From positions 1 to 64,000 of the forward strand of contig NZ_BAACAP010000229.1 of NCBI RefSeq assembly GCF_045865695.1: a stretch of 64,000 bases of DNA, read 5' to 3'. The notes under the pieces were generated by a model. That model was given only the letters and a program-made list of their open reading frames with translations. It made no database searches and had not been told where the DNA came from. This document shows, one piece after another, positions 33,428 to 43,174 of the stretch (the stretch's first letter is position 1; each line of letters opens with the position of its first letter). The translations under genes and the position numbers were made by a program. The DNA is from Scytonema sp045865695. GTDB lineage: Bacteria; Cyanobacteriota; Cyanobacteriia; Cyanobacteriales; Nostocaceae.

Positions 33428-34189
33428 CTAACCAGCTTGAGCAATCAATTGGTTGGCAATTTGCTGAGCTGTGTTAATGGGGATGGCAAAGCCCAACCCT
33501 TGAGCACCCTGAATAATAGCGGTATTCATACCAATAACTTGTCCTCGTTGATTGAGTAACGGTCCGCCAGAGTTACCGGGATTAATGGCTGCATCCGTCT
33601 GAATAAACCCAACACCTCTACCTCCAGCACCCAAAGCACGACTCGATCGCTCTGTTGCACTGATAATACCAACTGTTACCGTGTTGTCCAAGCCCAAAGG
33701 ATTTCCAATTGCGATCGCCCATTCTCCTGGTTTGAGCTGGTTGGAATTACCAACACTGACAGTAGGGAGATTATTCGCCTGAATTTTAATAACAGCAACG
33801 TCTGTTGTGCTATCCTCCCCTAAGACCCTGCCTGTGTAGCTGCGACCATCTTTGAGAGTCACCTTTACTGTGTCTGCACCGCCAATAACGTGAGCATTCG
33901 TCAGAATCAGACCGTTAGAACGAATAATAAATCCCGAACCCGTTCCTTGTGCCACGCGCCGACCATAATATCGGCTTCTCACAGTGCGCGTGGAGTCTAT
34001 TCGCACCACTGCAGGCCCAGTTCTTTCAACTGCGTTAGAGACAAAGTTATTGTCTGCATTGCTAATAGGAGCAGCAGCAATTGAGGTAGGTTCGGAAAGT
34101 ACCGGAGTTGTGGGCATGAAATGTGCGCCTAAAATAGCTGTTAATGCTCCGAAAGATACTAGAGATAAATGCGTTAATGATTTTTTCAT
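33428..34189 (-). CDS. HtrA/DegP-type serine protease lacking a PDZ domain
   Basis: Trypsin-like protease of the HhoA/HtrA family, exported by an N-terminal hydrophobic signal (HLSLVSFGALTAILGAHF). The catalytic triad is complete: His100 (LTNAHVIGG), Asp130 (STTDVAVIKI) and Ser207 (AAINPGNSGGPLL). The protein stops at residue 253 right after AIPINTAQQIANQLIAQAG, exactly where family members continue into a PDZ domain. The usual length is about 390-420. Repeat-like sequence follows the stop (GGTTCCCTACAAC), so loss of the PDZ part by rearrangement is possible. No PDZ remnant is visible downstream. Confidence 0.85.
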   Translation of the reverse strand: MKKSLTHLSLVSFGALTAILGAHFMPTTPVLSEPTSIAAAPISNADNNFVSNAVERTGPAVVRIDSTRTVRSRYYGRRVAQGTGSGFIIRSNGLILTNAHVIGGADTVKVTLKDGRSYTGRVLGEDSTTDVAVIKIQANNLPTVSVGNSNQLKPGEWAIAIGNPLGLDNTVTVGIISATERSSRALGAGGRGVGFIQTDAAINPGNSGGPLLNQRGQVIGMNTAIIQGAQGLGFAIPINTAQQIANQLIAQAG

Positions 34190-34218
34190 TGTTAATTGTT
34201 AATTGCTAATGGAGGCTG

Positions 34219-34270
34219 GTAGGTAGGGCAATGCCGACCGTCTAATGTTGGTGAGCATTGCCCTACCTAC
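34219..34270. repeat. palindromic repeat with 16-bp arms
   Basis: Perfect arms GTAGGTAGGGCAATGC / GCATTGCCCTACCTAC separated by 20 nt, in the gap between the HtrA-like and M28 peptidase genes and touching the stop codon of the latter. It may terminate the peptidase transcript. Confidence 0.65.
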
Positions 34271-35547
34271 TAATCTTTTTCATTGAGAATTTGTTGGATA
34301 ATATCTAGACCTGCTTGAGTTGTTTCATCTAGCAATTTTGGAGCGACTTTTTTATCATTAGGGGTGTGGTAGTTTGGTTCTTGTCCTCGGTAGAAGAAAA
34401 GAATTGGCACTTTTTTAGCGGCGAATGCTGCATGGTCGCTACCATCGCTAGAACCAAAAATTTTGACTCCTGGCTTTATATTTCGGGCAAATTTTGTTAG
34501 CGAAGAAGTACCACCAACACCTAATTGATTGTTAACGCCAACCATATCGAAGTTCATCATGGCTTTTAACCCTGAAAGAAACTCTGGTTTGGCTGTCTTG
34601 ACAAAAGCCCGCGATCCTTGGAGTCCGTCTTCCTCACCATCAAAAGCTACAAACCACGCTTGACGAGCAGTTTGCGTCTTTGACAGATTACGAGCAAAAG
34701 ATAGCAAAACTGCCGATCCTGAAGCATTATCATTTGCTCCGGGCGAACCAACTACTGAGTCGTAGTGAGCACCAAGAAGAATTTTGGGTTGAGTCACGCC
34801 TTCAAGATGGGCAATAATATTGCGTCCGCTAACATTACGCTTTTGAGCATCAACTTTTAAACTGGCATTTTGTGCTACTCTTTGTACTTGTTGAAGTATG
34901 CGATCGCCTTTTTCTTGGGAAAGCGTCAAGACTGGAATTTTGACTTCTTCTGCCAAACTTCCGTATAAATCCCCCGATTTATTATTGACAATAACCAAAC
35001 CAACAGCCCCAGCTGCTAAGGCATTTTTTGCTTTTTCCGAAAAGCGAATTTCTCCGCGTTGCACGATCGCAATTGCTCCAGTAACATTCACTGATGTAAA
35101 ATCAGCTTTTCGTCCATAGTTAGGAACTGCAACCAGTGGAGCATTGACATTTCCAGGAATTGTGCCATTAAGAGCAGACCCCTTGATTGTCTCTCCATCA
35201 ATCGTTAATTGAGAACCATTATCTTTAAATTTAGAATAAGTAAAAGTTTGAACTTCTGTCACATAACCTGCTTTACGATACTCATTCACTAGATAAGTGC
35301 TAGCTTTTTCCATAACTGGTGTACCAGTTACTCTCGGACCTAGATTCACTAAAGCTTCTACATCCGCCAGAGTTCGGTTAGAGTTGGTTGTCTGTGCAAC
35401 CGATGGAGATAAGACAATTTCTCCAACATCATTCGAGCGAACGGCACAAGCTGTGGGAAACCAAATCAAAGCACTTATCAGTGCAGTTTTTAACCAAGGT
35501 TTTTTTTGGTTGTTGTAGAGCGAAAGTATTTGAGAGTTATCCTTCAT
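34270..35547 (-). CDS. M28 family zinc aminopeptidase with PA domain
   Basis: Exported metallopeptidase of 425 residues. The N-terminus is hydrophobic and ends in FPTAC, a possible lipobox. A PA insert (~130-240) precedes the M28 catalytic core with all metal ligands: GAHYDSV (His), GANDNASGSA (Asp), FDGEEDGLQGSRAF (Glu catalytic and ligand), MNFDMVG (Asp) and NYHTPND (His). It resembles PgcP/YwaD-type aminopeptidases. A 57-codon ORF overlaps its start upstream. It is on the same strand as the HtrA-like gene. Confidence 0.88.
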   Translation of the reverse strand: MKDNSQILSLYNNQKKPWLKTALISALIWFPTACAVRSNDVGEIVLSPSVAQTTNSNRTLADVEALVNLGPRVTGTPVMEKASTYLVNEYRKAGYVTEVQTFTYSKFKDNGSQLTIDGETIKGSALNGTIPGNVNAPLVAVPNYGRKADFTSVNVTGAIAIVQRGEIRFSEKAKNALAAGAVGLVIVNNKSGDLYGSLAEEVKIPVLTLSQEKGDRILQQVQRVAQNASLKVDAQKRNVSGRNIIAHLEGVTQPKILLGAHYDSVVGSPGANDNASGSAVLLSFARNLSKTQTARQAWFVAFDGEEDGLQGSRAFVKTAKPEFLSGLKAMMNFDMVGVNNQLGVGGTSSLTKFARNIKPGVKIFGSSDGSDHAAFAAKKVPILFFYRGQEPNYHTPNDKKVAPKLLDETTQAGLDIIQQILNEKD

Positions 35548-35710
35548 CCCTTACCTTTGTTTGCCGACTGTTGTATGCGTTCCCATCGCCGCGACTGCCA
35601 GTTTTTCCAGCTTCTGCAGCCAGAAAACTGGCAATTGTTGCTGTAGTCAGTGCAGTGTGCAAGAACGCTTTTTTGAGCATTGCTTTGTTATCCTGTTGCT
35701 GATAGTTCAT
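35537..35710 (-). CDS. 57-residue micro-ORF coupled to the M28 peptidase
   Basis: The small ORF begins MNYQQQDNKAMLKKAFLHTA and contains ATIASFLAAEAGKTG. Its TAA lies inside ATGAAGGATAA, so it overlaps the peptidase start by 11 nt, a typical coupling arrangement. It has one weakly hydrophobic segment (~16-32), with a polar Gly/Arg/Asn tail. No family is known to me. It may encode a small peptide or act as a translated leader. Confidence 0.4.
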   Translation of the reverse strand: MNYQQQDNKAMLKKAFLHTALTTATIASFLAAEAGKTGSRGDGNAYNSRQTKVRDEG

Positions 35711-35842
35711 AGCAGTATTAGGTTTTTGGCTAAGTTGCTTTTTTTTAGTATGATGGGCAACTATGACAAAAAAATGTCAACTTGGTTAGTAGATAGTTGT
35801 TAGTCGCTTTTCCTCCAACCACTAACTACTAACTACTATCCA

Positions 35843-37126
35843 CTAATCTCGAGATGGAATTTCTATCTCAAAAGTGGAACCTTCTCCCAATATGCTCTTG
35901 ACTGTAAGGTTTCCTTGATGAGCTTGTACAATTTGCTGGGCAATTGCTAATCCTAACCCAAAGCCGCCTGTTTGACGCGATCGCACTGTATCAACTCGGT
36001 AGAACCGTTCAAAGATATGAGATAAATCTTCTTCTGGAATACCAATACCGCTATCTTCTACCTGAATAATCACTCGATAGGGTGATGTCAACAGCCTTAG
36101 CGTTACTGTACCTCCTTCAAGAGTATATTTCAAGGCATTGTTGAGTAAATTTACAACAGCCTGTTTTAACAAATCTGCATCTGCTTTGAGATGTACGGGT
36201 TGTTCGGGTATTTGGACAACAAAGTTTAAATTTTGTGCGCTGGCTTGTTGTTGATATCCTTTTGTCAGATCTTGTAGGAGTTGAACGAGATCGATAGTCT
36301 TGAGTTTGCTAATATTTAGGGGTCTATCTTGGCGAGCGAGAAACAGTAGATTATTGATCAGATCGCTCATTGATTTAGCAATCTCGACAATATTCTCCAA
36401 ACGATAAAGCTGCTCGGATTCATCTTGGGGAGGCATGAGAGCGACTTGTGCGTTACTTAAAATAGCAGCAACAGGAGCACGTAATTCATGGGACGCATCT
36501 GCAGTAAAGCGCTGTAGTTGTTCGTAAGCTCGAAGCGTAGGTTGCATAGCAAGCCCTCCCAGAAACCACCCAGTGACCCCAACTAATGCTAAAGTTACAG
36601 GAACACCCAGTGTTAAAAATAACCTTGCCTTGTTTAGGCTATGACGCAGAGGGGTTAGAGGCAGAGCGACTTGAATATATCCAAACACCTCATTATTTTG
36701 TATAATTTTTAGCGTAATTTCTCGAACCCATTCTCGTTCGGCAGTTCTTTTAGGTCGGTTACTATTGATTTTTATAGTTTGAAAACCAGAAGATGCGATC
36801 GCTCTTGCCGAGCCTGGATCGCCAAAACAGTCTAGCAATTCTTTGTTAGAATTATACAAACGCACATAAACAATATCACTGTTCACTGGCGGTAAGATAT
36901 TGCCAAATAAAGGAACTTCCTTTGGCTTGTACTGCCATCGTTTGTTATATGTAGGGTACTGTATACCCCTAACGATTGTTTTACTTGTAGAGTAAAGCCT
37001 TTCATCAAACACCTGAAGTTGCTGTTGGACAACCAAGTAATAAGCTATACCAGCAAAGGCGACAAGAATACTCCCCATTGATATGGTGAACAAGTATGCT
37101 AAATTGCGACGGCTACGAGTAAACAT
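35843..37126 (-). CDS. two-component sensor histidine kinase
   Basis: 427 residues. TM1 at ~12-34, periplasmic part at ~35-165, TM2 at ~170-190, no clear HAMP, then the dimerisation helix with His213 (FTADASHELRAPVAAIL) and ATPase boxes N (VVNLLNNALKYT), G1 (VEDSGIGIPEEDL), F (FERFYR) and G2 (GGFGLGLAIAQQIV). The response regulator gene lies upstream on the same strand, separated by a 119-nt heptamer repeat tract. The arrangement resembles cyanobacterial RppA/RppB (NrsRS-type) pairs, but I would not name it. The signal is unknown. Confidence 0.88.
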   Translation of the reverse strand: MFTRSRRNLAYLFTISMGSILVAFAGIAYYLVVQQQLQVFDERLYSTSKTIVRGIQYPTYNKRWQYKPKEVPLFGNILPPVNSDIVYVRLYNSNKELLDCFGDPGSARAIASSGFQTIKINSNRPKRTAEREWVREITLKIIQNNEVFGYIQVALPLTPLRHSLNKARLFLTLGVPVTLALVGVTGWFLGGLAMQPTLRAYEQLQRFTADASHELRAPVAAILSNAQVALMPPQDESEQLYRLENIVEIAKSMSDLINNLLFLARQDRPLNISKLKTIDLVQLLQDLTKGYQQQASAQNLNFVVQIPEQPVHLKADADLLKQAVVNLLNNALKYTLEGGTVTLRLLTSPYRVIIQVEDSGIGIPEEDLSHIFERFYRVDTVRSRQTGGFGLGLAIAQQIVQAHQGNLTVKSILGEGSTFEIEIPSRD

Positions 37127-37245
37127 GATTGGGGATTGGGGAACTCGGGGTTCCCTCCTTGTTGAGGGGCAATGGGGATTAGCGATTAGGGACTGGCGAT
37201 TGGGGACTAGCGATTGGGGATTAATTTAGCCCTAATCCCTAGTTC
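37127..37245. repeat. STRR: GGGGATT/GGGACTA heptamer tract
   Basis: Degenerate heptamers of the GGGGATT type on both sides of a short spacer, with inverted CCCTAAT/CCCCAGT copies at the right edge. The tract separates the response regulator stop from the kinase start, so it lies inside a presumed operon. Confidence 0.8.
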
Positions 37246-37932
37246 CTAGTCCCCAGTCCCTTCAGGAACATTCAGACGATAACCTACACCATAGACGCTT
37301 TCTAGCCAGTCTTTAGCGTCGATGATTTGCAGGCGCTGTCGCAATCGACGGACTAATGTTGTGACGGCATTACTTTCTGGTTCCGTTCCCCATCCCCACA
37401 ACGCTCGTTCGATCTGAGTATGGGATAGAATCTGGCGGGGATGGCGCATGAAATACTCCATCAGTTGAAACTCGCGCCCGGATAACTGGGTACTGGCTTG
37501 ATTGCGCTCAATCGTCAGGTTATTCAAATCTAAATGCAAATCTGCAAGTGCCAAGCGATCGCCATTCCAAAGTGGAGAACGTCTTCGTAACGCTCGTACT
37601 CTGGCTAATAATTCTATAATATCTACTGGTTTCACTAAGTAATCGTCAGCCCCAGAATCTAAACCATAAACTTTGTCAGAAGTACTATCTTTGGCAGTGA
37701 GCATTAACACTGGAGCTGTTTTTCCAGCTCGTCGATATTCCCGACAAAGATCGACACCACTCACCTTTGGCAGCATCCAGTCTAATATTAACAAGTCATA
37801 ATCTTTTTGAGATAAAAGCCATTGGGCTGTTTCTCCATCTTCTATACCATCAACGGTGTGTCCTGCTTTGATCAGAGCAGCTCGCAGAGGCTCTAATTGC
37901 GCTAAGTCATCTTCGACTAAGAGAATTAACAT
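37246..37932 (-). CDS. OmpR-family response regulator
   Basis: 228 residues. Receiver domain with Asp8/Asp9-type pocket (LVEDD), phospho-acceptor Asp51 (LLILDWMLPKVSG), Thr in LTAKD and Lys in LVKPV; winged helix at ~128-222 ending in LESVYGVGYRLNV. The C-terminus (PEGTGD) runs into the adjacent heptamer repeat. It pairs with the kinase at 35843-37126. It is similar in outline to RppA-like regulators. Targets are unknown. Confidence 0.9.
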   Translation of the reverse strand: MLILLVEDDLAQLEPLRAALIKAGHTVDGIEDGETAQWLLSQKDYDLLILDWMLPKVSGVDLCREYRRAGKTAPVLMLTAKDSTSDKVYGLDSGADDYLVKPVDIIELLARVRALRRRSPLWNGDRLALADLHLDLNNLTIERNQASTQLSGREFQLMEYFMRHPRQILSHTQIERALWGWGTEPESNAVTTLVRRLRQRLQIIDAKDWLESVYGVGYRLNVPEGTGD

Positions 37933-37969
37933 AATAAGTAGATCGTCACAAATAAAGCTAACTAGTCAA

Positions 37970-38370
37970 AATCGTCATTTGTCATTTGTCATTGGTTATT
38001 TGTCAGGGTTTTAGCGTATTTACACCTCTTTACGTAGTTCGTGCAATATACTTAGTAGCTATTTTTCTACCAAAATTTGCTGGGGTTTATAAGCAGCAAG
38101 GGTTTGTAACGTCGAAGGTTGCTAGTCTTTGAAGGCAGGGATTCTACGGAACTATCTTTTTGCTCTAGAATATAACATTTTTCGTTGACGTCTCCCGAAT
38201 CTGAGTTTTAGTTAAGTAGCTAGGTGGAAATAAACAAAACAATATTACACAATGTAGTTTAGTTAAAATACTTACCAATGACCAATGACTAATGACCAAT
38301 AACCAATGACAAATGACTAATGACCAATGACAAATGACAAATGACCAATGACTAATGACAAATGACCATT
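37970..38370. repeat. intergenic region with heptamer tracts before pgm
   Basis: The 494-nt gap 37933-38426 has no gene. It holds ATTTGTC/ATTGGTT heptamers at ~37974-38005 and a longer run of CAATGAC/AAATGAC heptamers at 38275-38368, in opposite orientation, so the two could pair. The pgm promoter must lie within or beside them. Confidence 0.75.
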
Positions 38371-38426
38371 AAGTAGCGATACGATAAAAAGCATGTCCTT
38401 TGGCGATCTCTGACTCTAACATTGCT

Positions 38427-40061
38427 ATGGTTATTAAAACAGCACCTACTCAGCCGTTTACCGACCAGAAACCAGGTACATCTGGGTTGCGAAAAAAAGT
38501 GACTGTCTTTCAAAAGCCTCATTACTTGGAAAACTTTGTTCAATCTATATTTGACAGTCTGCAAGGATATCAAGGTCAAACTCTGGTTTTAGGTGGCGAT
38601 GGTCGCTACTACAATCGTCAGGCAATTCAAACCATTCTCAAAATGGCGTCTGCCAATGGCTTTGGGAGAGTGATGGTCGGTCAGGGCGGTATTCTTTCTA
38701 CCCCGGCTACCTCTGCTATTATTCGGAAGTATGGTACTTTTGGCGGTATTATTCTCTCTGCCAGCCATAATCCCGGTGGACCAGAAGGAGATTTTGGTAT
38801 AAAATATAATATTGACAATGGTGGTCCTGCACCGGAAAAGGTTACAGAAGCTATCTATGCTCGTACTAAAGAGATCGATAGTTATAAAATTTTGGAAGCT
38901 CCTGATGTCAATATCGATACATTAGGAGAAACGGAATTAGGCGAAATGACGGTGCAGGTGATTGATTCTGTAGCAGACTATACAGAATTAATGCAGTCTT
39001 TATTTGACTTTGACCGCATCCGTTCTCTGATAACTAACGGGCAATTTCGGATGTGTGTGGACTCACTCCACGCAGTTACGGGTTCCTATGCCCATAAGAT
39101 TTTTGAGCAACATTTGGGCGCACCACAAGGAACAGTACAGAATGGCAAGCCATTGGAAGATTTTGGCGGCGGACACCCCGATCCTAACTTAGTCTATGCC
39201 CATGACTTAGTGGAAATCCTCTTTGGAGACAATGCTCCTGATTTCGGAGCAGCATCAGATGGAGATGGCGATCGCAACATGATTCTTGGTCGCAACTTCT
39301 TTGTAACTCCGAGCGATAGCCTAGCAATACTTGCTGCCAATGCTAAATTAGTTCCAGGGTATAGTTCCGGTTTGGCTGGAATTGCTCGTTCTATGCCTAC
39401 AAGCCAAGCACCAGATAAGGTAGCAAAACATCTCGGTATAGATTGCTATGAAACTCCCACTGGTTGGAAATTCTTTGGTAACTTGCTAGATGCAGGTCGA
39501 GCCACTTTGTGTGGAGAAGAAAGTTTTGGGACTGGTTCCAATCATATCCGCGAAAAAGATGGGCTGTGGGCTGTATTGTTCTGGCTAAATATTTTAGCAG
39601 TTCGCCAACAATCAGTTGAAGAAATCGTCAAAGAACACTGGCGCATCTACGGTCGCAATTACTACTCGCGCCATGACTATGAAGAAGTGGATAGCGATCG
39701 CGCCAACACCCTCATCACCAATTTACGTTCTAGCGTTCCCAACCTCAAAGGCAAGAAATTTGGTGCGTATGAAGTAGAATATGGAGACGACTTCAGCTAC
39801 ACAGATCCAATAGATGGCAGTGTGAGCCAGAAGCAAGGCGTTCGCATTGGCTTTACTGATGGTTCGCGAATTGTTTTCCGTCTCTCTGGAACGGGTACCC
39901 AAGGAGCAACCTTAAGGGTTTATCTAGAAAGTTACGAATCCAACTTAGCAAAACAGAACCTCGATCCCCAAGAAGCTTTAGCAGAGCTAATTGCCATAGC
40001 AGATGAAATTGCCCAAATCCGTACTTTAACAGGAATGGACAAGCCAACTGTGATTACTTGA
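38427..40061 (+). CDS. pgm: phosphoglucomutase, alpha-D-glucose-specific
   Basis: Interconverts glucose-1-phosphate and glucose-6-phosphate, linking glycogen and sucrose metabolism to glycolysis. 544 residues from the ATG at 38427 (MVIKTAPTQPF); a TTG at 38400 would add nine residues. It is the eukaryote-like PGM1 form: GTSGLRKKV, phospho-Ser113 in LSASHNPGGPEGDFGIKY, Mg loop DGDGDRN, sugar loop GEESFGTGSNHIREKDG and phosphate loop RLSGTGTQGATLR. All catalytic parts are intact. It is monocistronic. It provides the metabolic partner for sucrose synthase and the GH65 fusion further along. Confidence 0.93.
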   Translation: MVIKTAPTQPFTDQKPGTSGLRKKVTVFQKPHYLENFVQSIFDSLQGYQGQTLVLGGDGRYYNRQAIQTILKMASANGFGRVMVGQGGILSTPATSAIIRKYGTFGGIILSASHNPGGPEGDFGIKYNIDNGGPAPEKVTEAIYARTKEIDSYKILEAPDVNIDTLGETELGEMTVQVIDSVADYTELMQSLFDFDRIRSLITNGQFRMCVDSLHAVTGSYAHKIFEQHLGAPQGTVQNGKPLEDFGGGHPDPNLVYAHDLVEILFGDNAPDFGAASDGDGDRNMILGRNFFVTPSDSLAILAANAKLVPGYSSGLAGIARSMPTSQAPDKVAKHLGIDCYETPTGWKFFGNLLDAGRATLCGEESFGTGSNHIREKDGLWAVLFWLNILAVRQQSVEEIVKEHWRIYGRNYYSRHDYEEVDSDRANTLITNLRSSVPNLKGKKFGAYEVEYGDDFSYTDPIDGSVSQKQGVRIGFTDGSRIVFRLSGTGTQGATLRVYLESYESNLAKQNLDPQEALAELIAIADEIAQIRTLTGMDKPTVIT

Positions 40062-40125
40062 TGGGGACTGGGGACTGGGGACTGGGGACTTAATCGCTAA
40101 TCCCCAATCCCCATTGCCCAATCAT
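40062..40125. repeat. STRR: GGGGACT and CCCCAAT heptamers
   Basis: Tandem GGGGACT units followed by CCCCAATC units in the gap between pgm and the convergent signalling gene. The tract extends into the 3' end of the latter and encodes its last residues (QWGLGISD). Confidence 0.8.
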
Positions 40126-42741
40126 GATTTCCGTCACTTTTTGAGCGGAGAGAGGTCGGTAGAACAAAAATCCCTGTACATCCTCACAGTTAACAGATTT
40201 CAAAAACTCTAGCTCCTCTTCCTTTTCTACCCCTTCGGCGGTTAACCTCAAGCCCAGACCGCGTCCTAAAGTGACTATTGCCCTAATAATATGAGCGACT
40301 TTGACATCTGTTGTGAGATTTTTAATAAAAGAACCATCAATTTTGAGGTTGTGAAGTGGTAAGAGTTGCAGGCGGGAAAGGGAAGAATGACCAGTACCAA
40401 AATCATCTATAGAAAAGTGAACTCCCATTTGCTCTAGTTTTTGTAGTACATCCCTAGTGAAATCAATATCTTCTATAGCGGTGGATTCAGTAATCTCTAA
40501 CTCTAAAAATCGTGCATCTAGTTCCGTCTGTTCTAAAATCATCGCTACTGTTTCTACCAATTGAGGCTGACAGAATTGTTTGAGGGAGAGATTGACTGCC
40601 ATAGTTATAGGAGGTAAGCCTGCTTCTTGCCAAATTTTGTTTTGTTGGCAAGCTGTCCGCAAAACCCATTCTCCAATAGGGACGATTAATCCACTTTCTT
40701 CAGCCAGAGGAATGAAAACACTAGGAGCTACCAATCCCATTTCTGGGTGCTGCCACCTTATTAATGCTTCCATTCCTGTAATCTGTCCTGTTAAAATACT
40801 AACTCGTGGCTGATAGTAAACGACTAGTTCTTGTCGTTCTAAGGCATGACGCAAGCTTTTCTCTAAAATGAGAGTATTAGGTGTTTTAGTACCTAAGCAA
40901 GTAGTGTAAAATTGGCAGTTGTTTCTTCCAAGTTCTTTTGCTTTGTACAAAGCTGCATCTGCATGTTGTACCAAAGTTTCGGCATTGGGGCTGTCTTCAT
41001 TTAGCAGGGCAATACCAATACTCGCACTGATGTACAGTTCGTTACCATCAAGATAAAAAGGATTTTCTAGTGTTTGTAGAATTCTCTGAGCGACTTGCAC
41101 AACTTCTTCAACTGAGAGAATTTGAGGCAGTAAAATAATGAATTCGTCTCCTCCCCAACGGGCAACTGTGTCTCCTGCTCTTAAGGACTCTCTGAGTCTT
41201 TGAGCAACATTTATCAAAAGTCGGTCTCCTAATGTATGACCTAAAGAATCATTGATGGTTTTAAACCGATCTAAATCGAGGAACATCACAGCTAGACTTT
41301 CCTTCTTCCGAGATGCATTCGGTAGAGTTTTAGAAAGTATTTCGTTAAATAGCAAGCGATTTGGCAGACTAGTTAACATATCGTGCAGCGCTTGATAACG
41401 AATTTGTTCTTCTACTTGTTGGCGGAGTTTTGCCGCACTGATACTAACTGCCATAGTTAATAGAGCCGATTCTTCATGCTTTGACCAAAGGCGATCGCAA
41501 CAACAATCTGCTAATCCAAGATAACCCCAAAATTTGTCTTCTAGGCGCAGGGGTACTAGAAGCAAAGATTGAATGCCATATTGAATGAGGATTTCTTGTT
41601 CGGTAGTGGGAAGTTCTCTTGTCAATCCTTGAATAGATTGTCCTCTAGAAAGAATTGCATACCAACGAGATAGACCGGAGCTTTCGTAAGGTATATTTTG
41701 CCACTGAGATTGCAAAGAATCAAATTTGGGATGCATCCATTCAAACTGCAAACTCACGGCTATTTTACCCGTTTGAGGATCTAAATGGTTCTCGAACAAG
41801 AAAATACGGTCTACTTTAGCAGCTTCACCTAATGTAGCTAAAGCCTTATCAATGGCTGTTTCGTAGTTTAATTCTGCTAGCAAATAATTGGTAGCTTCTG
41901 CAACGGCTTGTAATAAGCGATCGCGTTGGCGCAATTCTGCTTCTGCTTGTTTTTGCTCAGTAATATTTCTAACAATAAATGTTCTAATAAGATCGCTTTC
42001 CGGTAAGTAGTGAATAGATTGTTCAAAAACTTCTCCGTTCACCTCTACCTCGCGAATACAAGAGTTTCCCTTCCAGTTTTGAACTATAGCAGACAGTCCT
42101 GCAGCGATTGGATGATCGTTTTCAAATTGTTTGAGATTGGGAAATTTGGAAGCCGCCGCCGGATTCAGATAAGTTACCTTACCCCGCAAATCTGTTTCAA
42201 TAATTGGATTAGGGATCAGTTCGGGAAATGATGCCAAACGAACCAAAGCTACCTCGGTCGATTCTTCAAGGATGTTATTGGAAGAAGCAATTATAGTTTC
42301 AAAAGGATTTGGAGAACTTGCTTGCTCTGATATAAGTTTATATATATTTTTTGCCTCACAGTACTCAGAGAATGCTTCTTCAGATAAGTTAGAAACAGTG
42401 TAGTACTTAGCTTGAGCTTGATTGCTGCCAAACTCAATGACATCTCCATGTTGGAGATCGTGTGAAAAACATTGTTTGCCATTTACAAACAGACCGTTAG
42501 TACTTCGCTTCCCCTTAAAACTGCCATCAACAATCCGAAAGCAACACTGGTCAGTTTGTGGAATAGTGACTCGCAGTAATATAGCGTGTTGTCTAGAAAC
42601 CGATCGAGAACTAAGAACAATAGCGTTTCTTAAATCCCGCCCTAGAGAATAAGTTGTCTCCTTTAGGGGGATAGTTCGCTGTCCTTTCAGGTCTTTAACA
42701 ATCAAAAGGTGGCGTATTTTTTTCCTCTCATCTTTTGGCAT
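40090..42741 (-). CDS. FHA-PAS-GAF-GGDEF-EAL signalling protein
   Basis: 883-residue cytoplasmic protein combining a phosphothreonine-reading FHA domain (~28-105: YSLGRDLRNAIVLSSRSVSRQHA), a PAS domain (~170-270), a GAF domain (~285-440), GGDEF (~455-620, intact RWGGDEFIILLP) and EAL (~640-880, MEALIRW, DDFGTGHSSL, KIDGSFI, AEGVEKEEEL). Both enzymatic domains keep their key residues, so it may make or break c-di-GMP. FHA at the N-terminus suggests input from Ser/Thr kinases. It is monocistronic. The last eight residues are encoded by an STRR. Confidence 0.9.
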   Translation of the reverse strand: MPKDERKKIRHLLIVKDLKGQRTIPLKETTYSLGRDLRNAIVLSSRSVSRQHAILLRVTIPQTDQCCFRIVDGSFKGKRSTNGLFVNGKQCFSHDLQHGDVIEFGSNQAQAKYYTVSNLSEEAFSEYCEAKNIYKLISEQASSPNPFETIIASSNNILEESTEVALVRLASFPELIPNPIIETDLRGKVTYLNPAAASKFPNLKQFENDHPIAAGLSAIVQNWKGNSCIREVEVNGEVFEQSIHYLPESDLIRTFIVRNITEQKQAEAELRQRDRLLQAVAEATNYLLAELNYETAIDKALATLGEAAKVDRIFLFENHLDPQTGKIAVSLQFEWMHPKFDSLQSQWQNIPYESSGLSRWYAILSRGQSIQGLTRELPTTEQEILIQYGIQSLLLVPLRLEDKFWGYLGLADCCCDRLWSKHEESALLTMAVSISAAKLRQQVEEQIRYQALHDMLTSLPNRLLFNEILSKTLPNASRKKESLAVMFLDLDRFKTINDSLGHTLGDRLLINVAQRLRESLRAGDTVARWGGDEFIILLPQILSVEEVVQVAQRILQTLENPFYLDGNELYISASIGIALLNEDSPNAETLVQHADAALYKAKELGRNNCQFYTTCLGTKTPNTLILEKSLRHALERQELVVYYQPRVSILTGQITGMEALIRWQHPEMGLVAPSVFIPLAEESGLIVPIGEWVLRTACQQNKIWQEAGLPPITMAVNLSLKQFCQPQLVETVAMILEQTELDARFLELEITESTAIEDIDFTRDVLQKLEQMGVHFSIDDFGTGHSSLSRLQLLPLHNLKIDGSFIKNLTTDVKVAHIIRAIVTLGRGLGLRLTAEGVEKEEELEFLKSVNCEDVQGFLFYRPLSAQKVTEIMIGQWGLGISD

Positions 42742-42959
42742 TGGTGTTCCTTACATTCCCACATTTTTTCTTGGGTGAAGAATACTGTTTGAAGAAGTTT
42801 TGACATGACTAACTTCAACGAATCTAGTCGTTGCTGATTTGGCTATCTTGTAATGCTGCACTCTGATTAGCTCTTAAATACCTGGGATAAAAGTAAATAC
42901 CTAATATATCACACTGTATATTTGCTGAATTTTTCAGCGAAGAAATAAAATAATAAAAA

Positions 42960-43085
42960 ATTAGTGACCAGTGACCAGTGACCAGTGACCAGTAACCAGT
43001 GACCAGTGACCAGTAACCAGTAATCAATGAAGAAATGACAAATAATCAATGAAGAAATGACAAATAATCAGTGAAGAAATGACTA
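42960..43085. repeat. STRR: GTGACCA heptamer tract
   Basis: About nine GTGACCA/GTAACCA heptamers at 42963-43022, followed by an irregular CAATGAAGAAATGACAAATAAT unit repeated three times up to 43085. Confidence 0.85.
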
Positions 43086-43174
43086 TTTGCGTATAAAGTA
43101 CAAACCTCTAAATTTACTTATGAAAAAAAAATAGATTCATGATTCAAATCCCCTATTTTAAGTATGGGAATTAA

